64,000 bases of DNA, taken from positions 124,001 through 188,000 of the forward strand of contig SNWL01000008.1 of assembly GCA_004362315.1 (NCBI GenBank), read 5' to 3'. Position 1 is the first letter of the stretch; each line of letters starts with the position of its first letter. Origin of the DNA: Mycobacterium sp. BK086. GTDB lineage: Bacteria; Actinomycetota; Actinomycetes; Mycobacteriales; Mycobacteriaceae. Positions 25,498-34,772 of the stretch are shown one piece after another. The position numbers and the translations under genes were made by a program. The notes under the pieces were generated by a model. That model saw only the letters and a program-made list of their open reading frames with translations, had not been told where the DNA came from and searched no databases.

Positions 25498-26400
25498 GTG
25501 AACGACAGTGTGGCGAATCCGGCGGCTCCGAGGGTCGGTGTCGCCATCACCACTGTCGGGCGATGGGATGCGCTGCGCGGTCTGCTCGATGACCTGGCCA
25601 ACCAATCACAACGGCCGCACGCGGTGGCGATCGCCCACCACGATGCCGCCGCCGCGGGCGATCTGGAGGCGCTGGTCGACGCGTTCGCCGACAAGCTGAC
25701 AATCACCACGGTCGTCAGCCCGCGCGGGATCTCCAACGGGCGTAACGCGGCGGCCGGGACGTTCGGCGATGACGTCGACTGGCTCTGGTTTCCCAACGAC
25801 ACCAGCCGAATTGACTCCGACTTTCTGCAACGGGTCGCACCGCACCTGGCACCCGAGGTCGCCGTTTGTGCGGTACAGCTGGTCGATCGAGAAGGTCCCA
25901 GAAACGTGCTGCCGCCGAAGGGCACCCCGGTGGACCGACGCAACATCTGGGGTCCGATCGAACCCGCCACCTTGTTCAGGCGGCGGGATTTCCTGCGGGC
26001 CGGGGGATTTGACCCGGGAATCGGATCCGGCGCCGGCACACCTTGGCAGGCCGGTGAGGGTACCGATCTGTTGTTCCGGATGTCGGAGCAGGACGGCTTT
26101 GCGATCGCATGGGTCGACGACATCGCTGTGCGTGCCCAAACCGAGTTCGCCCATCTGACCCCGAAGGAACGCCGCCGCAAGAACAGGTGCTACGGGCGCG
26201 GCACCGGCTATCTGTACCGGCGGTGGAAATACCCTGCGTGGCAGCGGTTCCGACACATCGTCGGTGCCGCTCTGATGCCACTGAGAAACCCCGACAAGTT
26301 CCAGCTCCGAGACGGTCTGGCACTCACGGTCGGTCGCGCCGAGGGCATCTTCGGCAGAGTCGTTCCCGGCGATCAGGACAATCGGGCCATCTTGCGATGA
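25498..26400 (+). CDS. Family 2 glycosyltransferase (GT-A fold)
   Basis: This 300-residue soluble GT2 starts at GTG 25498, five bases after the previous stop. It has VGVAITTVGRWDALRGLLDDLA at the N-terminus and GISNGRNAAAGTFGDDVDWLWFPND where the DxD-like metal motif sits. A late acidic segment (GEGTDLLFRMSEQDGF) could supply the catalytic base. No membrane helix is visible, so it acts on the cytosolic face, presumably adding one sugar to the lipid-linked repeat unit before Wzx export. Confidence 0.82.
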   Translation: MNDSVANPAAPRVGVAITTVGRWDALRGLLDDLANQSQRPHAVAIAHHDAAAAGDLEALVDAFADKLTITTVVSPRGISNGRNAAAGTFGDDVDWLWFPNDTSRIDSDFLQRVAPHLAPEVAVCAVQLVDREGPRNVLPPKGTPVDRRNIWGPIEPATLFRRRDFLRAGGFDPGIGSGAGTPWQAGEGTDLLFRMSEQDGFAIAWVDDIAVRAQTEFAHLTPKERRRKNRCYGRGTGYLYRRWKYPAWQRFRHIVGAALMPLRNPDKFQLRDGLALTVGRAEGIFGRVVPGDQDNRAILR

Positions 26401-26419
26401 TCAGTCCCGGAGCTCATCG

Positions 26420-27487
26420 ATGACGCGATGGAGGGTCCTCGCGCGGGTGCTGGCGCTCGTGCTGATCGCGTGCACGGTCCTTTCCTGCCAGTCGGAGTCG
26501 CCGGCGAGCCGGGTCCCGATCGGGATGACGGTGCACCCGCGCGACGCGGACGCGGCCAATATCGTGCGGCAATTCGAACTGATGGCGGCCATGCATGTTA
26601 CGTGGGTCCGAGTGGATCTGGCCTGGGCGTGGATGGAAAGCCAACAGGGCGAACTGGATTGGGGCTATCCCGACAGGATTGTGCAGGAAGCCAACGCCAG
26701 AGGCATGAAGGTTCTCTGTGTGTTCTCGTCCACGCCCAAGTGGGCGCGCTCGGCCGATGCCGGCGACAGCGCCGAGAGCAACTATGCGCGCCCGGTGGAC
26801 TTGACCAGCTATGCGAACTTCGCCCGGGTCGCTGTCGAGCGCTACGCACCGCGAGGGGTTCACAACTGGGAGATATGGAACGAACCCAACGTTCGCCAAT
26901 TCTGGCCGCCAAAACCCGATGCCGACGAGTACGGCAGATTGTTCAAAGCCATTGTGCCGGCAGTACGAGAGGCCGACCCGAACGCCACGGTGTTGATCGG
27001 TGGCTTGTCCCCGAAGTACCAGTCATCAGAGAACGAGGAGTCTCCGCTCGACTACCTCGAACAGCTCTACGCCAACGGGACAGCGCAATTGGCCGATGCG
27101 ATTGCCGCCCACCCCTACACCTTTCCGGCGTTGCCGATGGCCAAGAAGCAGCGGATGGTCGGCGGCTTCAAGAGTCTGCCCACCATGCACGAGATCATGG
27201 TCAAACACGGTGACGGTGCAAAGAAGATCTGGATCACCGAGTACGGTGCTCCGACAGGCACCAGTGCGAACGCGGTCTCTGAAGATGCGCAGGCCCGCGC
27301 CCTGATACTTGCCCGTCAAGAGCTGGCTCAGTGGGATTGGGCCGGACCGCTGATCTACTACGAATTGGTCGACGGTGGAACCGATCCCAATTACGATCAA
27401 GACAATTTCGGTGTCTTCCGCAAGAATCTCGATCCCAAGCCGGCAGCTGAGGCGTTGTTGGAAGCCGCTTCCCACGGCGGTGCATAG
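26420..27487 (+). CDS. Lipoprotein glycoside hydrolase, clan GH-A (GH39/PslG-like)
   Basis: This 355-residue protein has a lipoprotein signal peptide (LIACTVLSC, lipid cysteine at about residue 23), so it acts at the outer face of the membrane. The TIM-barrel domain carries the clan A pair: the acid/base glutamate E155 in WEIWNEPNV and the nucleophile E274 in WITEYGAP. VHPRDADAANIVRQFELMAAMHVTWVRVDLAW is typical of PslG-type proteins. PslG is an endoglycosidase encoded in the Pseudomonas Psl exopolysaccharide locus. Its place between GT2 and Wzx suggests trimming or release of the cluster's own polymer. Confidence 0.8.
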   Translation: MTRWRVLARVLALVLIACTVLSCQSESPASRVPIGMTVHPRDADAANIVRQFELMAAMHVTWVRVDLAWAWMESQQGELDWGYPDRIVQEANARGMKVLCVFSSTPKWARSADAGDSAESNYARPVDLTSYANFARVAVERYAPRGVHNWEIWNEPNVRQFWPPKPDADEYGRLFKAIVPAVREADPNATVLIGGLSPKYQSSENEESPLDYLEQLYANGTAQLADAIAAHPYTFPALPMAKKQRMVGGFKSLPTMHEIMVKHGDGAKKIWITEYGAPTGTSANAVSEDAQARALILARQELAQWDWAGPLIYYELVDGGTDPNYDQDNFGVFRKNLDPKPAAEALLEAASHGGA

Positions 27488-27570
27488 GGCGTGAAACGTC
27501 CGGCGCATCAGGCGAGAATCGGGCCGGTTCAATTCAGTCCCAAACGGGCGGCTCCGTGTTCTCAACTGGC

Positions 27571-27583
27571 TAGAATCGGGCCG
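27571..27583 (+). promoter_or_regulatory. Candidate leaderless promoter of the wzx-like gene
   Basis: TAGAAT (27571-27576) is a near-ideal -10 hexamer. A 6-nt spacer leads directly to the GTG start at 27583, so the flippase gene may have its own leaderless transcript inside the operon. The 12-mer AGAATCGGGCCG also occurs 57 bp upstream (27515-27526). Confidence 0.5.
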
Positions 27584-29055
27584 TGACGTCTCCCGATAGC
27601 GGTTCCCTACAGGGAACGGCTGTCCGCGGCGGGGCCGCCGTCATGCTCGGTCAGGTAGCGCGCACCGTGATTCAGTTGATCGGCCTGATCCTGCTGGCCC
27701 GCTTGCTCAGTCCGGCCGATTTCGGGTTGGTCGCCATGGTCACCTCGATCATCGGGGTGACCTCCGTGTTGAGCGATTTCGGTCTTTCACTGGCCATCAT
27801 GCGGGACGCGAACCTTGAGCGGGCGATCCGCGACAGCCTGTTCTACATCAGTGTGGTGATGGCTGTCGTGACGGCGGGCTTGGTGTGGCTCGCGGCGCCG
27901 TTGATCGCCGACTTCTACAGTGAGCCGCGGCTCGAAGAGGTGACCCGATGGCTGGCGGCCTCGATCTGTATCGCCGGTCTGGCGCCGCAGTTTCGGGCGG
28001 AATTGGCGCGCACGCTCAAGTTCGGGGCGTTGGCATCCGTCGACACCATCGCGCAGGGTGTGGCCTTGGTCGCGGCGTGCATAGCCGCGATACGGGGTGC
28101 CGGATACTGGGCGGTGGTGATCCAGCAGGGCACGGCCGCCGTCGCCCTCGTCATGTTGTTGGTGGTGCTGTCGCGCTATATGCCGCGTTCGCGGCCGAGT
28201 CTGCGTGGGGTCAAGGAACACGTGACACTGGGTGCGACATCGCTGGGCATCGACGTGACGAACTACGCAGCCGTTTACGCGGCCCCAACGGCGGTCGGCC
28301 ACGCGCTCGGCGCTGCGGCTGTCGGGTTGTACTCGCGGGCGTTCCAGCTCGTGGCGTTTCCCCTCGTCCAATTGGCCGGGCCGCTCACGCGGGTGATGGT
28401 GCCGATCCTGTCGCGTGTGGACTCCGGACCACCACTGGTCGCCGCGGCCAAGCGGGTCCAGCTGGCGATGGCCTACGCACTCTTGCCGTTCCTGGTCTTC
28501 ATCATCGTCGGTGGGGCTGACCTCATCGAGATCATGTTCGGGCCGGTGTGGCGCCCGTCAGGGCAACTCGCTCAGATTCTCGCCGTTGGCGGAATCTTTC
28601 AGATCTTCGGATATGTGAACTACTGGTTGTTCACGCACAAGGGGCGGCTGGGATTTCTGTGGGCTCTTGATGCGTCGGTCTGGGTGCCGATAACGGCGAT
28701 GTATTTCATCTTCAACACCAGGGGAGCGGAGTGGGTCGCCTCGCTCTATGCCCTTAGCCTGGTGCTGAACTGGCTCGTGTCGACCACGATCGGGTTGCCC
28801 AGGCTCGGATTCCCCGCGCGAGAATTTCTGCTGCCGTCGCTGAAACGCCTCGTCTACTTGATTCCGGTGGTGGCAATCGGACTGGTCGTCAGCGAGGTGT
28901 TGACTCGCGTTGGCTGGCACGCGATCTGGGTGTTGACAGCTACGACGGTCTCATCGTTGGCGGTGGTCGCCGGGCTGCTGCTCGTACCGAACTTTCGTAG
29001 CGAAATGCGGGAGTTTCTCGCAGTTCTGGGGAATGTTCGGAAGCGCAAAGTTTGA
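27583..29055 (+). CDS. Wzx-type polysaccharide flippase (MOP/PST family)
   Basis: This 490-residue protein has about 12-14 membrane helices and the polysaccharide-transporter signature at its N-terminus (GTAVRGGAAVMLGQVARTVIQLIGLILLARLLSPADFGLVAMV). The conserved region LYSRAFQLVAFPLVQLAGPLTRVMVPILSRV follows near the middle. Such flippases move undecaprenyl- or decaprenyl-linked repeat units across the membrane for a Wzy polymerase. It is the last plus-strand gene and converges on hddA, with 24 bp between stops. Confidence 0.87.
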   Translation: MTSPDSGSLQGTAVRGGAAVMLGQVARTVIQLIGLILLARLLSPADFGLVAMVTSIIGVTSVLSDFGLSLAIMRDANLERAIRDSLFYISVVMAVVTAGLVWLAAPLIADFYSEPRLEEVTRWLAASICIAGLAPQFRAELARTLKFGALASVDTIAQGVALVAACIAAIRGAGYWAVVIQQGTAAVALVMLLVVLSRYMPRSRPSLRGVKEHVTLGATSLGIDVTNYAAVYAAPTAVGHALGAAAVGLYSRAFQLVAFPLVQLAGPLTRVMVPILSRVDSGPPLVAAAKRVQLAMAYALLPFLVFIIVGGADLIEIMFGPVWRPSGQLAQILAVGGIFQIFGYVNYWLFTHKGRLGFLWALDASVWVPITAMYFIFNTRGAEWVASLYALSLVLNWLVSTTIGLPRLGFPAREFLLPSLKRLVYLIPVVAIGLVVSEVLTRVGWHAIWVLTATTVSSLAVVAGLLLVPNFRSEMREFLAVLGNVRKRKV

Positions 29056-29079
29056 TCGAAGCGATCGCGAGGCGCTGCT

Positions 29080-30147
29080 CTATTCGGCTCCGATTGTCTG
29101 TCCGATCTTCGGCGCTGGCATTCTCCAGGTGGTCGCCCCGCCCTTGGTGAAAAGGCAAGGGGTGATTGCCCCTCCGCACTCACGCTCCAGGTTCTCGGCA
29201 ACTTCGATACGCCGGCGAGGGTCGACGATCATCATCAGGAAGCCACCACCGCCGGCGCCTGAGACCTTGCCGGCCACCATGCCGTGAGATGCCGCCACCT
29301 GATATGCCCGTTCGATCTCCGGGTTGGAGATTCGCGAGGCGAGCCGTTTCTTTGCTTCCCAGCCCCGAAGCAGAGAGTCTGCGAAGCCGGGCATATCGCC
29401 CACCACGAGAAGGTCTTTCATCTCAAGTGCTTCTGCCCGAATGGTGTGAGTCGCCGCCAGGGCATCCTCGTCGCGTTCCACCACGTGCCGCTGCTGTTCG
29501 GCAATGACCTCTGAGGACAACCGTGATACTCCACCGAAATACAGAAGCAGCGACGCCTCCAGTTCCGCTATCACCTCACGACGTATGCGAAGCGGGTTGA
29601 CGATCACGTCGCCGCTGCGATGGCATTCCATGAAGTTGAAGCCACCGAACGCCGCGGCGTAGTGATCCTGCCAGCCGCCTGCCATGCCGAGATCGACGCG
29701 TTCGATCTCCCACGCCGTGCGGGCCAGCTCGTACGGTCCAGGCGATACGCCGATCAGTTCGCATGTGGTGATCAGCATGGCGACCACGAGCGCCGACGAT
29801 GAGCCCAGTCCAGAACCCGGGGGTGCGTCGACCTGTGTCGCAAGGTCGAGCGCAAACGGTACGCCGCCGTTGAAGTCTGAGACCACTCGCCGGTAGACAG
29901 CGACATGCAGCGGAAAGGCCGCCTCGAGCGAGGGGAGATCGTCGATGTGGGCTTCGCCGGCCCGCGACCGATCGGGGGAACGAAATGCCACTGTCTTTCC
30001 GGCTTTTCGCTCGGCGAACGCATACGCGTACTTGTCGATGGTGGCATTGAGAATGCGCCCACCGAATTCGGTCGAATACGGATCTACGTCTGTGCCGCCG
30101 CCGCCCAGACCCAGGCGCAACGGTGCCCGTCCACGCAGGCATGTCAT
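29080..30147 (-). CDS. hddA: GHMP-family sugar kinase, D-glycero-alpha-D-manno-heptose 7-phosphate kinase type
   Basis: This 355-residue GHMP kinase has motif 1 [23 protein letters not shown], the ATP loop [16 protein letters not shown] and motif 3 [15 protein letters not shown]. The GGGGTDV start and the [21 protein letters not shown] segment match HddA and related heptose kinases more than galactokinase. With GmhA next door it would phosphorylate heptose-7-P at C1 toward a GDP-heptose donor. GmhB and HddC functions are not encoded here. M. tuberculosis has another gmhA-gmhB-hddA set (Rv0113-Rv0115), so this may be a second copy. Confidence 0.82.
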   Translation of the reverse strand: MTCLRGRAPLRLGLGGGGTDVDPYSTEFGGRILNATIDKYAYAFAERKAGKTVAFRSPDRSRAGEAHIDDLPSLEAAFPLHVAVYRRVVSDFNGGVPFALDLATQVDAPPGSGLGSSSALVVAMLITTCELIGVSPGPYELARTAWEIERVDLGMAGGWQDHYAAAFGGFNFMECHRSGDVIVNPLRIRREVIAELEASLLLYFGGVSRLSSEVIAEQQRHVVERDEDALAATHTIRAEALEMKDLLVVGDMPGFADSLLRGWEAKKRLASRISNPEIERAYQVAASHGMVAGKVSGAGGGGFLMMIVDPRRRIEVAENLERECGGAITPCLFTKGGATTWRMPAPKIGQTIGAE

Positions 30148-30252
30148 ACGGGATCTCCCCTCGGCTCAGCCATCTCTGTCGACAAGGACCCACGACGCCC
30201 AGGCCGCGCGCTCCGCGGCAACCGTCCGCGAAAGGCGCCAGGGTCCCGCTCG

Positions 30253-30834
30253 CTACGTCTGGGGAGCGAAGAGCGCGTATTCGACATGCTCGGATATGGC
30301 GTGGATGAAGACGATATGGGATTCCTGGATCCGGCCTGTGTCTCGGGATGGCACATTGATCAAGAAATCTGCGAGCCCCGCGAGCTGACCACCGGACTCG
30401 CCGGTCATGGCCACCACCGCGACCCCCAACTGCTTGGCTGTGGTCGCGGCCCGAATGACGTTTGCGGAATTGCCAGAGGTGCTGATCGCCACGAGTGTGT
30501 CACCCGGGCGGGCGGAGGCCTCGAGGGCCCGGGCAAAGACTGTGTCGTAGTCGTAGTCGTTTGCGACCGCTGTCATGTGGGAGGAATTGGCATGGAGCGC
30601 CTCAGCGCCGAGTGGTGGTCGATCGAAGATGAAATGGCCGGTCAGCTCGGCTGCGAAGTGCTGGGCGTCCGCCGCGCTGCCACCGTTCCCGCACATGAAG
30701 ACCCGGGCTCCGGCCCGGTAGCCGACAATCAGGTGATCCCCTACCGCCCGAGCGGTTTCCAGCAACACTGCGTCGCTGACGATCCGCGTTTTGACCGCGA
30801 TCGTGTCTGAGAAAATCTCCTCGACGGTCCTCAT
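30253..30834 (-). CDS. gmhA: Sedoheptulose 7-phosphate isomerase (SIS domain)
   Basis: The start is ATG 30834, preceded by GAAGGGGT; the longer frame to 31020 is unlikely. The 193-residue protein is a single SIS domain with [32 protein letters not shown] and a C-terminal [15 protein letters not shown] that supplies catalytic Glu and His. GmhA turns sedoheptulose-7-P into D-glycero-D-manno-heptose-7-P, the substrate of HddA. This makes a heptose a likely component of the polymer, or of another surface glycan. Confidence 0.88.
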   Translation of the reverse strand: MRTVEEIFSDTIAVKTRIVSDAVLLETARAVGDHLIVGYRAGARVFMCGNGGSAADAQHFAAELTGHFIFDRPPLGAEALHANSSHMTAVANDYDYDTVFARALEASARPGDTLVAISTSGNSANVIRAATTAKQLGVAVVAMTGESGGQLAGLADFLINVPSRDTGRIQESHIVFIHAISEHVEYALFAPQT

Positions 30835-30880
30835 GCTGACCCCTTCGCCGACACCCCCGAATGCCAATGGCCCAACCAGA

Positions 30881-31927
30881 CTACGGTCTCGGCGGTGGCG
30901 TTGCGTAGAGTTTGGCGAGGTCGACGCGAACCGTCGGCCACGAAAAACGATCCCGTGCCGCATCGTGCAGGGCGATGCTGTAGGCACGCAACTCCTCGGG
31001 ACCGAGCGCTGCGAGCGCATCGTATTTCGACCAGAACTCCTCTGGCGATGAGAACAACAAGCGATCGCCGTCGGCGACGTAGTCCGTCACACCGTCGATA
31101 CGGCTCAAGAGCGCGGGTAGATAGCAGTTGTAGGCCTCCAGCAGCGCATTGTTCGCGGTTGCAAACGTCAACGGGAGTAGCAGGGCGAACGACTCCCGCA
31201 TCAGGGTGTTGTAGCTCTGCGCGTCGAGTCGCGGGTGGCACACCACGCCGGTGTGTTCGGCGAAGCGATCGCGAGTCGCCTCGTCCATGCCGACGAGGCT
31301 GATCTGGACTGAACGCGAACCGCGTTGCGCCGCAATCTGTTCCACCATATCGAAGTCGCGGTAGTTGGCACCGACGACGATCAGACGCCGCGGCTCCCGG
31401 GAGCGCTTTTCGAAGAGCTCGACAGAAGGCTCACCGTCTTGGGTGAAGGTGAACCCGTGAGGTACGAATTCCACTTCCGCGTTGGGAAGCAGCCGGCTGA
31501 AGACCTCGCGCTGCTGGCTGCTCAAGGCCACGACGACATGCGCGGCGCCCAGCGAGAACTGCTTGATGCGGTGGTGCGTGCTGCGCGTCGGTCCGAACCA
31601 CTGAGTGTCGTCGAGATGGACCGTGTAGACGATGCGCTTCCCGAGCAGGCGAAGTATCCAGGGCGACACGTACGCCGTCGCCTCCGGGTGGAAGTAGTGC
31701 ACCGCGTCGTAGCGGAGGCCCCGCACGATGGTGAGCAGGTCCAGCAAGAGGAAGTTCAGGTGCCGCGGTCGGGTGGATTCGAGACGATCCGCGAAGGGCA
31801 GGTTCTCCCCGCTCACATAGTCGCGGGGATCAGCGACGACCTGGTCGTACCCCGAGCCGGGATTGAGGTGGAGATAGTGGAACCCGGAGTACAGCACGCG
31901 AGCGGAGCCGGAACGTTTCGCCATCAT
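30881..31927 (-). CDS. Glycosyltransferase, GT-B/GT4-like
   Basis: The start is ATG 31927, overlapping the upstream Wzy-like stop (ATGATG). The 348-residue protein has a GT-B layout: [22 protein letters not shown] and [17 protein letters not shown] in the N-half, then [21 protein letters not shown] and a C-terminal [27 protein letters not shown] where the donor-binding acidic residue sits. The E-x7-E motif is degenerate. It is a soluble cytosolic enzyme, and the donor sugar is unknown. Confidence 0.75.
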   Translation of the reverse strand: MMAKRSGSARVLYSGFHYLHLNPGSGYDQVVADPRDYVSGENLPFADRLESTRPRHLNFLLLDLLTIVRGLRYDAVHYFHPEATAYVSPWILRLLGKRIVYTVHLDDTQWFGPTRSTHHRIKQFSLGAAHVVVALSSQQREVFSRLLPNAEVEFVPHGFTFTQDGEPSVELFEKRSREPRRLIVVGANYRDFDMVEQIAAQRGSRSVQISLVGMDEATRDRFAEHTGVVCHPRLDAQSYNTLMRESFALLLPLTFATANNALLEAYNCYLPALLSRIDGVTDYVADGDRLLFSSPEEFWSKYDALAALGPEELRAYSIALHDAARDRFSWPTVRVDLAKLYATPPPRP

Positions 31928-33306
31928 GTCTGCCCTTCCGTGGCTCTGTCTCTGTCTCGAGCCATGAGTAGTGTCGCGAAGATCAGACCGCTGGTCGGGA
32001 ACTGCTGCATATTGGGCCAGAGGTCCCACACGGCTTCGGTTGTTGCGATGACGAAAAATGCTATGAGATAGCCGAAAACGGCGATCTGCTCATTGCGGAG
32101 GCGTATCGCGCGAACGGCGACGATCGCACCGATCCAGATCGGCAGCAATGCGGCCACCCCGGCCAAGCCTGACTTCACGAGCGTATCGATGAGAATGTTG
32201 TGACCGGTGCCCGGGCCTGCCCAGATCACGAGCTCCGCCGCCGACTGGCCGTAGGCCAAGAACCAGTTGAAACCCGAACCGACGAACGGGGAATGCTGCC
32301 AGAAATCCAGGGCTTGCGACCAGATGAACGCACGTCCGGTGAACGTTTCTGGGCTCAGATCCAACAGTGGAACAACAAGTGCGGCCGAAAGGGCAAGGCT
32401 CGCAAGCACGGTGCCCGCGAGCCGGACCGAAACCATCGTGCGCAGCCAGCACAGTGTCCACCACAGCATGACAACCGCCGAAGCGGTAACCGCGGTTCTG
32501 GTGGCTGACAGAACAATCGTCGTGAACAGGATCGACGCGCAGATCACCCGCCACCTGGTCCCAGGTATGAGCGGAACCAAGGAAAATGCGACCCCGCAAT
32601 ACATCCCGAGGGCGTTGCTCTGACCAAACGGGCCGGCCAATTCCCAACCGGCAACCAGGGATTTCCGCGACACCAGGTTGTACATCATGTATTCGGGGAT
32701 AAGCAGCCCACCGATGATGGAGTACACGCCGACGCACGTCACCAGGATCGGAATCCACTTCAGTTCGGCTACCCGTGCCCCGGTGTTCCAAATCGCCACC
32801 AGCACAACGTTGGCCAGCACGATTTTTATCAAGTCCGGTGGCAACACCGGTTCTGGCCCGATGACATACGGCAGATTCAGTGCCAGCAACAACAGGCCCA
32901 ACCAGGTGATGTCCCGGTTCGGATGGCCGGGCATGAATGCGATCACACCTGCCACGACAAGTAACAGGCCCGAGAAGGCCCATCGGGAAAGACCCGCGAT
33001 GGGGGCCTCCGCGGAGATCAAGGCTCGTTCGATTTCGAGATCGGGTGTGTGCTTGAGGATCAGGTGGTTGATGACTTCGGGTATCACCACGAGACTCATC
33101 GCGGTCGCCAGCAACACGACATACGCACGGTTGCCGGCTCGAAGGCCCGATGCCGCGGCGTCGATCCCACGGACGGGCGCCGACAGAAAAGTTCCCAGCG
33201 CATTCGGACCAGTCGGCGAAGGCCTGGGATTACCGCCCGCCGATCTCGGTGGCGCGGCTATGAAGGCGGCTTGTGTTCCGTTGTCTGCCGATTGGTTTCG
33301 CGCCAT
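31924..33306 (-). CDS. Wzy/WaaL-like O-antigen polymerase or ligase
   Basis: This 460-residue protein has about 11-12 membrane helices after a 55-residue Pro/Ala-rich cytosolic N-terminus. The long exported loop between late helices holds the Wzy_C/O-antigen-ligase signature: FTGRAFIWSQALDFWQHSPF followed by VGSGFNWFL and GTGHNILIDTLVKSG. In a Wzx/Wzy pathway this protein would polymerise repeat units on the outer face. It starts 17 bp after the Wzc-like gene and is coupled to the downstream glycosyltransferase. Confidence 0.83.
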   Translation of the reverse strand: MARNQSADNGTQAAFIAAPPRSAGGNPRPSPTGPNALGTFLSAPVRGIDAAASGLRAGNRAYVVLLATAMSLVVIPEVINHLILKHTPDLEIERALISAEAPIAGLSRWAFSGLLLVVAGVIAFMPGHPNRDITWLGLLLLALNLPYVIGPEPVLPPDLIKIVLANVVLVAIWNTGARVAELKWIPILVTCVGVYSIIGGLLIPEYMMYNLVSRKSLVAGWELAGPFGQSNALGMYCGVAFSLVPLIPGTRWRVICASILFTTIVLSATRTAVTASAVVMLWWTLCWLRTMVSVRLAGTVLASLALSAALVVPLLDLSPETFTGRAFIWSQALDFWQHSPFVGSGFNWFLAYGQSAAELVIWAGPGTGHNILIDTLVKSGLAGVAALLPIWIGAIVAVRAIRLRNEQIAVFGYLIAFFVIATTEAVWDLWPNMQQFPTSGLIFATLLMARDRDRATEGQT

Positions 33307-33323
33307 GACTCTGCCGACCTAGA

Positions 33324-34772
33324 TCACTTCTGTTGCGAGCGGCGGCGACCCCGACGGCTTGGTGAGCTCGAATTCTGCTGCGGGGCACTGTAATACCTCG
33401 TCTCAACGGAGTTCGGCTTCTTGGTTGGGGCCATCGTCACCACGGCGCCGAGCAAGGGTGCCCCGGCCCGGCTGAGGGCCTCTGCTGCGTGGGCAAGCTG
33501 CGTGCGCGTCGTCTGACCGAACCGGGCGACGAGCAACACCCCTTGAGAATCTCCGGCCAGGATCGCCGCGTCTGTGACCAGCATCGGCGGCGAATCGACG
33601 ATGACGTAGTCGAACGTCGTGGCCAATTCGGTCAGAACTTCTCTGGCGGCCTGAGACCCGAGTAATTCCGTCGGATTGTCGGGCGGGGCGCCAGCGGGCA
33701 GCACGGTCAATCGCGGAAAACGAGAGGCCTGCAGTGCTTCGCTCAATGGCGCCCCGCCGGACACCACCGTGCTGAAGCCGATCTGCTGATCGATGTCGAG
33801 GTACGAGGCGACCTCAGGATGTCGAAGATCGCCGTCGACGACGATCACATTCTGGTCCGCTTCTGCCAGCGCCAACGCAAGATTGATCGCTGTTGTCGTC
33901 CGGCCTTCATCGGGCATGGGGCTCGCCATCACGACGATCCGCGACGTGTTCGCGATCTCCAAAGACTGCAGGTTGATCCGCAACGCTCGGAAAGCCTCGG
34001 CAACAACGGAGCGATCGTTCGCGAACGCAATCACCGGTTGCTGTTGGCGTTCAGGCCGAAAGGGGATCGAGCCGATGACGCCGACGCCGGTCGCCTTTTC
34101 GACCTCCGTCAGTTTCCTCACGCTGCGATCGAGACGGTCGCGGATCACCGCCAGGACGACGCCGATCACGAGCCCCAATGCCCCGGCAATGCCGAGAATC
34201 CGCTTTTTCCTCGGAGTTGCCGGAGTAGCGGGCTCCTCTGCGCGTTGCTGAACTATTACCTGGGCGTTTGGCCGAAGTCCTCCCGAGGGCGTCTCCAGAT
34301 TGGCGACCATGACGGTGAATTCGTCGGACAGTGTGTTGGCGATATCGCGCGCCCGCGTTGGCGATGGATCCAGCACCGAGACATCGATCAGGACCGTGTC
34401 CGCCGGGGCGCTGGCGGTGATCTTCTGCTGCAGTTGCGCCGGGGTCATATCGAGGTTGAGTTTGTCGATCGTGCGCTGCGCGAGGATTTCGCTAGCCAGA
34501 AGCTTTGTGTAGGAGACCACGCGGCGCTGCGCAAACAACCCGCCGTCGTTTGCCTGGGTGGCATTGCCGTCTGCCGTCGCCCCGACAAACAGGCGCGTCG
34601 AGGCTTCGTATTGGGGAGTGACCAGGAGCAGATATGCCACCGCGGCAAGAATTGTGACGGCGATTGTCCCGCAAATGATCTTCCAGCGGGACCGCAAGAT
34701 CTGCGTCAAGTCCTGACTAGTCAATTGCGACCCCTCCATCGCCGGTACGGCCAGCGTAACTTCCACTCGCAC
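33324..34772 (-). CDS. Wzc/CpsCD-like chain-length and tyrosine-kinase protein with an altered Walker A
   Basis: This 482-residue protein starts at GTG 34772, or at ATG 34739 (471 aa). A Wzz domain lies between two helices (about 32-51 and 192-211), and a cytosolic BY-kinase domain follows. Walker A' is VIVVDGDLRHPE and Walker B is YVIVDSPP. The Walker A loop reads SPMPDEGRTTTAIN, so the invariant GEGK lysine is Arg (residue 291, codon CGG) and the preceding Gly is Asp. The C-terminus has only one YY pair in a basic tail. It probably controls chain length; kinase activity is doubtful. It is the first gene of the minus-strand operon. Confidence 0.83.
   Translation of the reverse strand: MRVEVTLAVPAMEGSQLTSQDLTQILRSRWKIICGTIAVTILAAVAYLLLVTPQYEASTRLFVGATADGNATQANDGGLFAQRRVVSYTKLLASEILAQRTIDKLNLDMTPAQLQQKITASAPADTVLIDVSVLDPSPTRARDIANTLSDEFTVMVANLETPSGGLRPNAQVIVQQRAEEPATPATPRKKRILGIAGALGLVIGVVLAVIRDRLDRSVRKLTEVEKATGVGVIGSIPFRPERQQQPVIAFANDRSVVAEAFRALRINLQSLEIANTSRIVVMASPMPDEGRTTTAINLALALAEADQNVIVVDGDLRHPEVASYLDIDQQIGFSTVVSGGAPLSEALQASRFPRLTVLPAGAPPDNPTELLGSQAAREVLTELATTFDYVIVDSPPMLVTDAAILAGDSQGVLLVARFGQTTRTQLAHAAEALSRAGAPLLGAVVTMAPTKKPNSVETRYYSAPQQNSSSPSRRGRRRSQQK

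Noticed and set aside
27515..27583. Insertion-site direct repeat (AGAATCGGGCCG twice, 57 bp apart) before wzx
   Set aside because: There is no mobile element between the copies, and the second copy is explained by the -10 and start region; chance duplication is adequate.
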